DNA from: Candidatus Reconcilbacillus cellulovorans
Lineage (GTDB): Bacteria > Bacillota > Bacilli > Paenibacillales > Reconciliibacillaceae
Length of the DNA: 45,278 nucleotides
Reading direction: 5' to 3'
NCBI GenBank assembly: GCA_002507565.1
Contig: MOXJ01000021.1
Location: forward strand, 1 to 45,278
The position numbers were made by a program, and so were the translations under genes. Below, piece by piece: positions 1-8,361 of the stretch (position 1 is the first letter of the stretch; each line of letters opens with the position of its first letter). The notes beneath the pieces are model-generated. The model saw only the letters and a program-made list of their open reading frames with translations, was not told the origin of the DNA and did no database searches.

Positions 1-240
1 ACGCGGCTTCCTTTTTGGGATTTGGGATGTGAGGTCTCTTCGCTTTCCGCCCCCGAAAATCCTGCCAAGGGCATCCCCTACTTAAACTTTACACGCTCCA
101 CAACGCCCGTCGGTACCTGCGTTCGCGATTTCATCTTCGCTTAATACTGGCGTGGTAAAATGAATTCGTCAACGACGGCCGGGGGCGTGTCAGTCCGCGC
201 CGCCGAACCGGTCGTCTCAAGCTTTCGGGAGGGAGAAACC

Positions 241-768
241 GTGACCCGTCTTGTTTCATGGATGCAGACCAGCGAACGCCGGTTGTTCGCCTGGATGAAC
301 CGGGGCGTTCTTCGCCGACGGGCGGATGCGCTGTTCCGTGCGGTCACCTGCCTCGGAGCCGCCCCCGCTACCGTGCTGCCGGCGCTCGGCTTCGCTCTAT
401 TCGCGCCGCCGCCGCTTTCAGCCGCAGGCAATGCCGCCTTGATCGCGCTGGCGGCCAGTCATCTGCCGGTCGCCGTCCTGAAGCGTCTGTGCCGCCGCCG
501 GCGGCCGTATCTCGTTTGGCCGGATGCCCTGGCGTGCCGCAACCCGCTGCGCGATCCGTCGTTCCCCTCGGGACATACGGCCGCCGCCTTCTCCGTCGCC
601 GTGCCGTTCGCGCTTGCGGTTCCTCCGGCCGTCGTCGCGCTGTTGCCGATCGCGTTGGCCGTCGGCATATCGCGCATCGTTCTCGGACTGCATTACCCCT
701 CCGACGTGCTGGTCGGCGCACTGCTCGGAACGGTCGCGGGCATCGCCGCGTTCGGACTCATCGGCTGA
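241..768 (+). CDS. PAP2-family phosphatase (undecaprenyl-diphosphatase-like)
   Basis: This is an integral-membrane phosphatase of the PAP2/BcrC type, probably acting on undecaprenyl diphosphate or a related lipid phosphate. The three PAP2 signature blocks are visible: K81...R88-P89, PSGH at 109-112 and S144-R145...H151...D155, with hydrophobic segments between them. At 175 aa the length suits a minimal BcrC-type enzyme. The GTG at 241 is chosen because GGGAGGGAG lies just upstream. An in-frame ATG at 160 has no ribosome site and would add 27 polar residues. The 3' end overlaps the convergent trmB by 76 bp. The substrate is inferred from the family only. Confidence 0.85.
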   Translation: MTRLVSWMQTSERRLFAWMNRGVLRRRADALFRAVTCLGAAPATVLPALGFALFAPPPLSAAGNAALIALAASHLPVAVLKRLCRRRRPYLVWPDALACRNPLRDPSFPSGHTAAAFSVAVPFALAVPPAVVALLPIALAVGISRIVLGLHYPSDVLVGALLGTVAGIAAFGLIG

Positions 769-1499
769 ACGCTGCGGACGCGCATCGTTCGGTCGGCGGC
801 CCATTTTTCCCGGACGCTGCGCTCGTGCGCGGCGATCGCTTCACGTCCGACCAGCACTTCGCACCGGTAAATCGGTAACCCCTGCGATACAAACTTTTGT
901 TCATATTCCGTCATCACATGCCCCGGCGCCGGACCGCCGGCATGCAAGTCGAGCGAAATGCTGCGCAGCCGCAATCCCATATCGGCGAATGCGTTCAGCG
1001 AATATTCGAAAAACGGCGCGCTGTCGGTTTTGAAATGAATTTCGCCGTATTCGTTGAGCAGGCGGCAATATTTTTCAAGAAACCGCGGATGGGTCAGCCG
1101 CCGCTTGGCATGCCGCTTCTTCGGCCACGGATCGCTGAAATTGAGGTAAATGCGCTCGATCTCGCCTTCGGCGAACGCTTCCTCGATTCTCTCGACGTTG
1201 AGCAAAACAAGCACCAAATTGCCCGGGGCGCGGCCGTCCGGACTTCCCGCCCTCGCCTTGACGCTGGCGCGGCGAATCAGTTCGTCGAACATGTCTACCC
1301 CGACGAAATTGATGTCGGGATGAAGCCGGCTCATCTCGGCGATAAACTTGCCTTTGCCCATGCCGAGTTCGACGTAAATCGGCCTGTCGTTTCCGAACCG
1401 TTCACGCCACCTGCCGCGCCATTCAAAAGGCTGCAAAACAACCAGATCCGGCTGATTCTCCAAATCTTCCCGGATCCCTTTTCGTCCCCTCAGCCTCAT
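693..1499 (-). CDS. trmB: tRNA (guanine-N7-)-methyltransferase TrmB
   Basis: TrmB methylates N7 of G46 in tRNA using SAM. The SAM loop YVELGMGKGKF is at about residues 42-52, followed by FVGVDM. The family block NFSDPWPKKRHAKRR and the C-terminal TEYEQKF block are both intact. The ATG at 1499 has GGAGGAGGG just upstream and starts MRLRGRKG as in relatives; the longer open frame upstream has no such support. At 268 aa it is longer than typical Bacillus TrmB because of a roughly 30-residue Pro/Ser/Thr-rich tail. That tail is antisense to the end of the PAP2 gene, so it probably arose by stop-codon drift in the convergent overlap. A TTGCAT/TATCAT pair with 17-bp spacing lies at 1519-1547 on this strand, but the implied start of transcription would crowd the ribosome site. 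Confidence 0.93.
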   Translation of the reverse strand: MRLRGRKGIREDLENQPDLVVLQPFEWRGRWRERFGNDRPIYVELGMGKGKFIAEMSRLHPDINFVGVDMFDELIRRASVKARAGSPDGRAPGNLVLVLLNVERIEEAFAEGEIERIYLNFSDPWPKKRHAKRRLTHPRFLEKYCRLLNEYGEIHFKTDSAPFFEYSLNAFADMGLRLRSISLDLHAGGPAPGHVMTEYEQKFVSQGLPIYRCEVLVGREAIAAHERSVREKWAADRTMRVRSVQPMSPNAAMPATVPSSAPTSTSEG

Positions 1500-1545
1500 G
1501 CCGGATCCCTCCTCCTGCATGATAGTGCAACCGGCCGAAAAATGC

Positions 1546-1574
1546 AAAAAGCTCCGCGAAACCATCCGCGGAGC
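1546..1574 (-). terminator. Rho-independent terminator
   Basis: On the minus strand, GCTCCGCG and CGCGGAGC form a perfect 8-bp stem with an 8-nt loop, followed by TTTTT. It lies 36 bp past the stop of the small gene at 1611-1820 and before trmB, so it separates the two transcription units. Confidence 0.8.
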
Positions 1575-1610
1575 CGGTGAGTGAAAATCCGTTTTCGCTC
1601 ACAGCATTTG

Positions 1611-1820
1611 TCACAGGTAGGAAAACTCGACTTCACTCTTTCGCGCTTCATTCAGCAGCTTCTCGGTGACGGAGCGCTTCAGCTTACGGCGGGCGCCGGC
1701 GGCGATATCGGGACGAAGATGAAACTTTTCGCCCATGCCGAGAGCGATCGCTTCCCGCACCGTCAGCCGGACGGTGATGACGTCGTCGCCGTGCGGCAAC
1801 TGAAATTGAGCCGCGCTCAT
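1611..1820 (-). CDS. small conserved-looking protein of unknown function
   Basis: A 69-aa protein starting MSAAQFQLPHGDDVI. I do not recognise a family. It is soluble-looking, with a basic patch (ARRKLKRS) and a charged C-terminus, and has no signal peptide, membrane segment or Cys motif. It is supported as a real gene by a ribosome site (GAGGTGG, 5 nt before the ATG at 1820), a good sigma-A promoter 105 bp upstream and its own hairpin terminator downstream. A GTG 9 nt upstream (1829) lies inside the ribosome site and is less likely to be the start. It is a monocistronic unit next to trmB. Function unknown. Confidence 0.6.
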   Translation of the reverse strand: MSAAQFQLPHGDDVITVRLTVREAIALGMGEKFHLRPDIAAGARRKLKRSVTEKLLNEARKSEVEFSYL

Positions 1821-1924
1821 GGGTTCCACCTCTTTTCATCCAGATTTACCAACACAACTTGACGGCGGACTGCCCATTTTCGACTGCGACGAATGCGGCG
1901 AAATCGTTGATTTTGCTCAATTTC

Positions 1925-1953
1925 AATATAACACGATGTGTTAGGTTTTGCAA
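1925..1953 (-). promoter_or_regulatory. sigma-A-type promoter for the 1611-1820 gene
   Basis: On the minus strand TTGCAA and TATATT are separated by 17 bp. The predicted leader is about 100 nt. There is no obvious operator. Confidence 0.6.
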
Positions 1954-1988
1954 GAGGCTTTCTGGAATTTAGGCTGCGCGTTTCGAAG

Positions 1989-2019
1989 AAAAAAATACGG
2001 CCCCGCACGGGGGCCGTAT
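1989..2019 (-). terminator. Rho-independent terminator of the GH53 gene
   Basis: A 10-bp perfect stem (ATACGGCCCC / GGGGCCGTAT) with a 5-nt loop is followed on the minus strand by a T run, starting 12 bp past the galactanase stop codon. Confidence 0.88.
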
Positions 2020-2030
2020 CCCTAAAACTT

Positions 2031-5000
2031 TTACCATTCCGCCGAACGATAAAGTCTCCACAACACCTGGGCCGCTTCGGCGCGCGTCATCCCTCGTTTC
2101 GGCTCGAACCGTCCGGCAGGTCCTCCTTCGAACAGACCGGCATCCGCCGCGGCACGGACGGCCTCGACCGCCCATGGTGCGACGTCGGCCATGTCGGTGA
2201 ACGTCCGGGCAATTCCGCCGGAAGACGTTCCGACGTTCGCCGCTTTCACCGCGCGCACGAGAAGCGCTGCCGTCTCTTCGCGCGTCAACGTCTGGTCCGG
2301 AGCGAACATCCCGTTTTCTTTTCCTTCGACGATTCCCGCGGCGCGGGCCGCCGCGACCGCCCGCGCATACGACGCTTCCCGCGGCACGTCCGCGAACGGT
2401 TCCACAGTCGCGCCGCCGGACTCTTCCCCGATTCGGAGCGCCCGCACCAGCCATTCGACGAATTCGGCCCTCGTCACCGGCCGCTCCGGCATAAATCCGT
2501 CGACGGCAGCCGGCTCGGCGAATCCCTTCGCGACCATCCCGAGCACGGCCTCGTACGCCCAATGACCGTCGGTCACGTCGGCAAGCGCCGGCCGCACCTC
2601 CAAAAGCGCATATGTTCCGCTTTCCCGCACGAAGGCCGCTATCTCGCCGTCAGACGTCCGCCGACCGCCGACGTACTCGACGGCGCGACCTTCCTTGATC
2701 CTGTAAATGCCGCCGAGAGCCGACACTAGCCCGCTCGGTTTCAGCCGCAGTTCGACCGGTTCTTCGAACGTATCGAGCGATACTGCGCGCCCGTCGGCAC
2801 TCCATTTCGTCAGTTCGACCGCATACGTCCCGCCGTCGTAAGCGGAGACGGTACCCCACCCCGGACCGTTCATCCGGTAATCCGTATCGGCCACAACCGA
2901 CCTGATCCGGACTGCCAGCGAAACCGATTCGTCCGCAGCGCGTCGCAAAACGGCCGACGGAAGAACTAACGTAACGTTGCGCGCCCGAATCCTCAAGCCG
3001 TTGCCGGCTATAGCAGCAAGCGCCTCCGGCGTAAGCCTCACCTCAGGGAGGGAGTCCGGCAGAACAACCGACCAAGGTCCTTTCGACCGATCAGAGGGCT
3101 CCAACCGGTTCGGCGTGACCGTCAGAACATTCTCATCGCCGACATGCGCCGCAGGCAGCGTTCCGCCCGACGGCGACGGAGCAGGAGACGACGCGGGAAA
3201 CGGCAGCGTCGCGGTCGCCGACGGGCCCGTCGACGTCCACAAATCGAACGCATTGCCGGCTTCTACCTTGAACGCGTGCGTCGACCCCGGCGCAAGTCCG
3301 GTCACTGTGTAGCCGTAGGTATCTCCAGAAACGGTGGCGATCCGCCGGCCGTCCATGTACACCTTGTAGCCGACGACGCCGGATTCGTCGGCGGCCGGCG
3401 TCCATTCGAGCCGCACGGACTCCGGCGAAACCGACGTAACCGACAACCTTGCGTCCTGCGGCCACGACGGGACGGTGACGTCTTCCCGCAGCTCGACGTC
3501 GTCGATAAACCCCCATGCGCCGCCCGGAGCCTGCACATCGAACCCGATCGTCACCTGACCGTTTTGCGGCACGATGCCGCGGATCTCGAACGACTGCCAG
3601 TTCGGCCAGCCGGCGTTCGCCAACTCGACCGAAAGCGGCGGGCCTCCGTAATCGCGCGCGAACATCCGGTAGACCGTCGGCTGCGGCTGGGACGTATCGC
3701 CCGGCCACGGCCCCATCACCCAACCGCGCAACACATATTTTTGCCCATTTCTTAGTCCCGTGACGGTCTGCGACAGCGTGAACGCAAACGGCGAACCGAA
3801 CCAGTAATTCAGCGCCTTGTTTCCGGTATGCGGATTGCCGGCGTTGCCGTCGATCTTGACAGCGGCCGTATCGCCGGAGACGTTCCAGCCGACCGGCGTC
3901 CAACCGTCTTCAAAACCGGGATTGACCACCCGATTGGCCGACGGAACGACCGTGACGCCGATTTTGGCGCGCAGCCCCGTCCCTTCGACCGTCCCTCCGA
4001 GAACGAACGAACCTATACGGGAAAGTAAATCCGGATCGACCGCATCCCACGCGACGGGCAGCGCCTCCACACTGCCGTCGTCATAGAGCACGTCCACCGC
4101 AGCCGGCAACGCCGGGACCTCGTGCGCCACCGTCGTCACGCCTTGCGCCGGCAATGCGCCGATCGGCCGCCGCTCGTCCAGATCTCCGGGCAAAAACCGG
4201 AAGGCATCGAGCGACGGAAGCGCGTTTCCGTCGCAATCGAACATCGCCTGATTTTCCCAGGCGTTCCCTTCCCCGCTTTTCCACCCGACGCCGTCCCACG
4301 AACGGCTCGGCACGGGAATCCACGCCGGTTCCCAATAAAACACACCGAGCCCTTTTCCTCCCGCGACGTGCGCGACCGTATTCATCACTGTCAGCAGCAT
4401 GAGCCGCTGCGATTCGACGGATGCGGCAAAACCGACCGCGTCCGTTTCCCGCTGCCGCACCGCGTTTTCCCAACCGTCGCAATCCGCAAGCGTGTACGGA
4501 TACGCCGTTTCGACCACCGCGATCTCTTTGCCATAACGGACGGCCAGGTCATTCAAATTGTTTTTCAGGTCTTGGAACGACCCGTGCCAGTACGGGTAAT
4601 ACGAAACGCCGATCACATCGAAATCAAGACCGAAATTAACGGCATTATCGAAAAACCATCTGAATTGCGCGTTATTTCCTCCGTTTGCTAAATGAAGCAC
4701 GACTTTCGCGTTTCGTCCCGGCGGAGCCGTGTCGCGCACTGCGCGGATCCCTTCGGCAAGCAGCTGCGCCAGATTGCCGAAATTGGAAGCCGCGCCGTCC
4801 GGATGCAAAATGCCGTTATTGATTTCGTTGCCGACTTGCACCATATCCGGGTAGGCGCCGACATTGCGCAACTCGCTCAAAACTTCGGCCGTATAGTCGT
4901 ACACCGCCTGCTTCAACTGTTCAAACGAAAGTGAAGCCCACGCCGCCGGCTTGGTCTGCCTGCCGGGGTCGGCCCAAAAGTCCGAATAGTGAAAATCGAC

Positions 5001-5351
5001 GAGCAGGCCGAGTCCTTTCGCCTTCACGCGCTGTGCGAGCGCAACCAGATGTGCCGCATCGTTGTAGCCGCCCGCTTCGACCGGATTGTTCCAAACGCGC
5101 ACCCGGACATAATTGACGCCGCGGTCGCGCAAAATGTCGAGCAAGTCGCGTTCGACGCCGCCGTCATAGAATTTTCCGCCGTGTTCCTCGATCGCCTGCA
5201 GGGTCGAAATATCGACCCCCTTGATGAACGTCGCCGGGTCGGAAAGCGCTTCCTCCGCCGCCAGCGGCTTTACCCCGATCGCCGGCCACATCGTCGAAAA
5301 CAACACCGCGGCCGCCACCAACGCGGCCACCCGTCGTATCCGAAAGGCCAC
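2031..5351 (-). CDS. SLH-anchored GH53 endo-beta-1,4-galactanase
   Basis: Secreted, surface-anchored enzyme predicted to cut beta-1,4-galactan side chains of pectin or arabinogalactan. Domains in order: signal peptide (1-33, cleavage near PLAAEE); GH53 catalytic domain (about 40-390) with acid/base E176 in VQVGNEINNG and nucleophile E281 in AVVETAYPY; a Big_4-like Ig domain (about 400-470); a carbohydrate-binding-like beta sandwich (about 473-625) starting VVNPGFEDGW; an FN3 domain (about 635-725); a Ser/Pro linker and an unassigned domain; and three C-terminal SLH repeats (about the last 190 residues) that bind pyruvylated wall polymer. The GTG at 5351 is chosen for GAGGGGGG 7 nt upstream and because it starts directly at a basic signal-peptide head. 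An ATG at 5387 is possible. The family assignment is firm; the binding domain's ligand (galactan is usual for GH53) is inferred. Confidence 0.92.
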   Translation of the reverse strand: MAFRIRRVAALVAAAVLFSTMWPAIGVKPLAAEEALSDPATFIKGVDISTLQAIEEHGGKFYDGGVERDLLDILRDRGVNYVRVRVWNNPVEAGGYNDAAHLVALAQRVKAKGLGLLVDFHYSDFWADPGRQTKPAAWASLSFEQLKQAVYDYTAEVLSELRNVGAYPDMVQVGNEINNGILHPDGAASNFGNLAQLLAEGIRAVRDTAPPGRNAKVVLHLANGGNNAQFRWFFDNAVNFGLDFDVIGVSYYPYWHGSFQDLKNNLNDLAVRYGKEIAVVETAYPYTLADCDGWENAVRQRETDAVGFAASVESQRLMLLTVMNTVAHVAGGKGLGVFYWEPAWIPVPSRSWDGVGWKSGEGNAWENQAMFDCDGNALPSLDAFRFLPGDLDERRPIGALPAQGVTTVAHEVPALPAAVDVLYDDGSVEALPVAWDAVDPDLLSRIGSFVLGGTVEGTGLRAKIGVTVVPSANRVVNPGFEDGWTPVGWNVSGDTAAVKIDGNAGNPHTGNKALNYWFGSPFAFTLSQTVTGLRNGQKYVLRGWVMGPWPGDTSQPQPTVYRMFARDYGGPPLSVELANAGWPNWQSFEIRGIVPQNGQVTIGFDVQAPGGAWGFIDDVELREDVTVPSWPQDARLSVTSVSPESVRLEWTPAADESGVVGYKVYMDGRRIATVSGDTYGYTVTGLAPGSTHAFKVEAGNAFDLWTSTGPSATATLPFPASSPAPSPSGGTLPAAHVGDENVLTVTPNRLEPSDRSKGPWSVVLPDSLPEVRLTPEALAAIAGNGLRIRARNVTLVLPSAVLRRAADESVSLAVRIRSVVADTDYRMNGPGWGTVSAYDGGTYAVELTKWSADGRAVSLDTFEEPVELRLKPSGLVSALGGIYRIKEGRAVEYVGGRRTSDGEIAAFVRESGTYALLEVRPALADVTDGHWAYEAVLGMVAKGFAEPAAVDGFMPERPVTRAEFVEWLVRALRIGEESGGATVEPFADVPREASYARAVAAARAAGIVEGKENGMFAPDQTLTREETAALLVRAVKAANVGTSSGGIARTFTDMADVAPWAVEAVRAAADAGLFEGGPAGRFEPKRGMTRAEAAQVLWRLYRSAEW

Positions 5352-5479
5352 GGACGGTCCCCCCTCTTGCACTGAGTTCGGGACCATTGTAAAACCGGGG
5401 ACCGTTCGGCGGATACGGCGAAATCTCAACAAATCCGACGTTTTCGCAACCAATCGGCCGACCAGTAGGCGCGACGACG

Positions 5480-5502
5480 AAAAAAAACCGGGCTCCGACG
5501 CC
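5480..5502 (-). terminator. possible weak terminator after the DUF1861 gene
   Basis: On the minus strand a short GGGC/GCCC hairpin with a 6-nt loop is followed closely by eight T. The stem is only 4-5 bp, so termination may be partial, letting some transcript run into the galactanase gene. Confidence 0.4.
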
Positions 5503-5503
5503 C

Positions 5504-6466
5504 TTACGCCCATTCCTCGCCGCGTTCGTACGGCAAAAACGGATCGGGAATCGTCATCCGGTGCGCCTCGGCATCGCTGACGCCGGCATACAGGTCGGCC
5601 GTTCCGTCTGGTTTACGGATCAGACCGCCGCTGAACACGACGTCTTCCACGTCGGGGCGCTTCATCGCCCCCGGCAAAAACATCGCCCGCACCGCAATGA
5701 GTCGGATGCCCGTATATCCTCCCGTCTCCGGATTGAGCGCAAACACCATCGGGTAATAATGGCGGTGGCCGACCTCGTCGAAACACGCGATGTGTCCCAG
5801 CACGCCGATCAGCCCGTTGGCGAGAAGGTGCGCTTCGTTCGCGCCGCCCCATTCTTCGTCGACAAACAGATTTTCGAGAATCGGAGTCTGTTCGATCAAC
5901 TCGGCAGACAGTTCGGAAAGCGCTTTGATCCTCGTAAAGCCGATTTTGCCGCGGCCGCCCTTTTGCCCCTGAGGACGCGTGAACACGCCGATCGAACCGT
6001 CCGCCAGTTCTACGAGCCGAATATCTTTCATGCCGTCCGGCCCGACGAGAAACGGCCGCAAGTCGACGATCCGCTCGCCGCGGTAAAAGACGGTTCTCCA
6101 CGCCATTCGGCCGGCGACGAGCGGATCCGGATACGTCTGGACGCCGCCGACGATCAGTTCCCCATGGATGCGGCTATAAAAAGGATCCTGAAGTTCAAAC
6201 GTCGGCGCCCCGTCGCGGGGCACCCAGACGCCGCCGCGCTCGACGAAGAACATGACCTGCGACGATTCGCTGTCGCGATCTTCGACGCGGCCGGCGATGA
6301 CCGGCTCTCCTTCGTCGATGAACGGAGCCGTAATGTTATAGACGTCCTTGTTCCCCACTCCCCCGAATTTCAACTTGACCGTGTGAAAAACCGGCTGGCC
6401 CGTCGCCAGATACTCCTGCAACAACACGCGGCAAGGTTTGGCTTCCCGTTTGCCCGGAACGATCAC
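5504..6466 (-). CDS. DUF1861-type five-bladed beta-propeller protein
   Basis: A 320-aa cytoplasmic protein that I place in DUF1861, a family related to the five-bladed propeller glycosidases and phosphorylases. Seen blocks: KDVYNITAPF near the N-terminus, the repeated blade pattern (DRDSESSQVMFF, GRGKIGFTR), and the family-like EWGGANEAHLLANGLIGVLGHIACF. There is no signal peptide. The start is uncertain. The ATG at 6523 falls inside the predicted -10 box and has no ribosome site. The GTG at 6466 has AGGGAGAG 9 nt upstream and gives a leader of about 50 nt. It lies 152 bp upstream of the galactanase on the same strand and may handle products of that enzyme, which is inference. No catalytic residues can be named. 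Confidence 0.72.
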   Translation of the reverse strand: MIVPGKREAKPCRVLLQEYLATGQPVFHTVKLKFGGVGNKDVYNITAPFIDEGEPVIAGRVEDRDSESSQVMFFVERGGVWVPRDGAPTFELQDPFYSRIHGELIVGGVQTYPDPLVAGRMAWRTVFYRGERIVDLRPFLVGPDGMKDIRLVELADGSIGVFTRPQGQKGGRGKIGFTRIKALSELSAELIEQTPILENLFVDEEWGGANEAHLLANGLIGVLGHIACFDEVGHRHYYPMVFALNPETGGYTGIRLIAVRAMFLPGAMKRPDVEDVVFSGGLIRKPDGTADLYAGVSDAEAHRMTIPDPFLPYERGEEWA

Positions 6467-6521
6467 GGTTCTTTTCTCTCCCTGCAACAGCCGCTGCGTT
6501 CTCGATTGTTTTTTCATTTTC

Positions 6522-6549
6522 ATTGTATTCGGCTTTTACACGGTTGCAA
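6522..6549 (-). promoter_or_regulatory. promoter for the DUF1861 gene
   Basis: TTGCAA and TACAAT on the minus strand, 16 bp apart. The -10 box overlaps the upstream ATG at 6523, which argues for the internal GTG start at 6466. Confidence 0.5.
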
Positions 6550-6617
6550 GAGGTTTTTCACAAATCGCATTTTGCCCGAAACTTTGTTAAAATGAAAAAT
6601 TGCGAGGAGGGAACCCG

Positions 6618-7646
6618 ATGAACGCCACGATCGCCGAAGCCGTCGACCGCGCCGGCCAAAGCCCCGTCGGCGAAACGCCGCGCAAGTGGGGCGACAAACG
6701 TTTTCACAGTTGGAATTATGAAATGCGGCGGCAATTCGGCACCAAAGTGTTCAAAGTGATGCTCGACGCCGGCTTCACGTGCCCGAACCGCGACGGCACG
6801 CTGTCGACGGGCGGATGCACGTTTTGCAGCGCGCGCGGTTCCGGCGATTTCGCCGGCAGCCGGCGCGACGACCTGGTCACGCAGTTTTGCAAGGTGCGCG
6901 ACCGCCAACATCAAAAATGGCCAAACGCCAAATATATTGCTTATTTCCAGGCATTTACGAACACGTATGCTCCAGTGGCGACGCTGCGCGAATATTACGA
7001 AACGGTGCTCGCACTGCCCGGCGTCGTCGGGCTGTCGATTGCCACGCGCCCCGACTGTCTGCCCGACGACGTCGTCGACTATTTGGCCGAACTGAACGAG
7101 CGAACGTATCTGTGGGTAGAAATGGGCCTGCAGACGATTCACGAGCGGACGGCCCGGCTCGTTAACCGCGCCCACGATACCGACTGCTTCTACCGGGCGG
7201 TCGAGAAACTGCGCCGCCACCGCATCCGCGTCTGTGCGCACATCATTTACGGCCTGCCGCTGGAAACGCGCGAAATGATGATGGAAACGGCGCGGGCGGT
7301 CGCCGCCATGGACGTGCAGGGCGTCAAGATCCACCTGCTCCACCTGATGCGGAAAACGCCGATGGTGCGCCAATGGAAAGAAGGTCTCGTCCGGTTTTTG
7401 GAGATGGACGAGTATGTCGGCCTCGTCGTCGACACCCTGGAACTTCTGCCGCCGGACATGATCGTCCACCGCCTGACCGGCGACGCGCCGCGCGAACTGC
7501 TCATCGGGCCGATGTGGAGTCTGCGCAAATGGGAAGTACTGAACGCGATCGACGCCGAGCTGGAACGCCGAAACACCTGGCAGGGACGTCTTTGGACGGC
7601 GCGGGAAGCCGGAAAAGGGGAAAACGCCGCATGGAGTGCGACTTGA
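6618..7646 (+). CDS. ytqA: TIGR01212-family radical SAM protein (YtqA/MnmL-like)
   Basis: Radical SAM enzyme of the YtqA family. In B. subtilis YtqA (MnmL) is linked with YtqB (MnmM) to the cmnm5U-to-mnm5U step at tRNA wobble position 34. The 342-aa protein has the family-specific cluster motif C55...C67-x2-C70 in FTCPNRDGTLSTGGCTFC. It also has AYFQAFTNTYAP and TRPDCLPDDVVDYLAEL, typical of this Elp3-related group. The ATG at 6618 is set by GAGGAGGG 6 nt upstream. It is the first gene of a compact run (this gene, cytochrome c, ytqB, manA). The stop overlaps the next gene by 16 nt. Family assignment is strong; the tRNA role rests on published B. subtilis work. Confidence 0.9.
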   Translation: MNATIAEAVDRAGQSPVGETPRKWGDKRFHSWNYEMRRQFGTKVFKVMLDAGFTCPNRDGTLSTGGCTFCSARGSGDFAGSRRDDLVTQFCKVRDRQHQKWPNAKYIAYFQAFTNTYAPVATLREYYETVLALPGVVGLSIATRPDCLPDDVVDYLAELNERTYLWVEMGLQTIHERTARLVNRAHDTDCFYRAVEKLRRHRIRVCAHIIYGLPLETREMMMETARAVAAMDVQGVKIHLLHLMRKTPMVRQWKEGLVRFLEMDEYVGLVVDTLELLPPDMIVHRLTGDAPRELLIGPMWSLRKWEVLNAIDAELERRNTWQGRLWTAREAGKGENAAWSAT

Positions 7647-8329
7647 ATCGGAACGCAAAAGGTTCGAGCGCGATCGACCGGATTCAGGGCCGTCTGTGGA
7701 CCGTCCTGGCCGCGCTCGCCCTAGCGCTGGCCGGTTGCGGCAGTTCCGGCGGAAACGGCGGCTCCCCCGGCTCCCCGGCCGATTCCGCATCCGTGCGGAC
7801 CGCGCCGTCGTCGGATTCGTTCGTCTCCGCCGCCGTGATGGAACCGGACGCCGCTTCGACGCCGTCGCCCGCCGCCGCGCCGAAGGCGCCTTCGGTATCC
7901 GCGCCGTCCGTGAAGGCGCCGTCTTCTTTCGCCGGATCGAGGGATGCGCCGGCTTCCGCCGGGCCGGCGAAACAGCCGAGCGGCCCGTCTAAAACGGCGG
8001 CGACCGCCCGTCCGCCTTCGCCGTCGCCCGTTCGTTCGGCCGGTGCATCCGCAGGACTTGCGGCCGGTGCCGCCTCACCCGCTTCGCCGGCCGGCCAACC
8101 GGCCGCGGAGCGCGCCGAGCTTCTGTACCGCCAAAACTGCGTCGCCTGCCACGGCGCCGAACTGCAGGGCGGCGTCGGACCGAACCTTCAGCGCGTCGGC
8201 GGTCGGCTGTCGCGAGACGCCATCGCCCGACAAATCGCGCAAGGCGGCGACGGCATGCCGGCTTTCGGCGGACGTCTGAGCGAAGCCGACATCCGCGCGC
8301 TGGCCGACTGGCTGGCCGCGCATAAGTAA
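7631..8329 (+). CDS. membrane-anchored (lipoprotein) cytochrome c
   Basis: A small c-type cytochrome held on the outer face of the membrane by lipidation. Residues 1-36 form a lipoprotein signal with lipobox LAGC (Cys36). About 120 residues of low-complexity Ala/Pro/Ser spacer follow. The C-terminal class I domain has haem motif C170-V-A-C173-H174 and axial Met209 in GGDGMPAFGG. The arrangement resembles B. subtilis cytochrome c-551 (CccB), a carrier to the terminal oxidase, but the spacer is much longer. The ATG at 7631 overlaps the end of ytqA. Its place between two tRNA-modification genes is unusual. The haem domain is certain; the redox partner is unknown. Confidence 0.88.
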   Translation: MECDLNRNAKGSSAIDRIQGRLWTVLAALALALAGCGSSGGNGGSPGSPADSASVRTAPSSDSFVSAAVMEPDAASTPSPAAAPKAPSVSAPSVKAPSSFAGSRDAPASAGPAKQPSGPSKTAATARPPSPSPVRSAGASAGLAAGAASPASPAGQPAAERAELLYRQNCVACHGAELQGGVGPNLQRVGGRLSRDAIARQIAQGGDGMPAFGGRLSEADIRALADWLAAHK

Positions 8330-8361
8330 ACAGACTTTCGAAAGGAGTCCGCCGCGACGCC

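Noticed and set aside
5504-6523. ATG at 6523 as the start of the DUF1861 protein
   Set aside because: It lies within the predicted -10 box and has no ribosome site; the GTG at 6466 has one. Kept only as an alternative.
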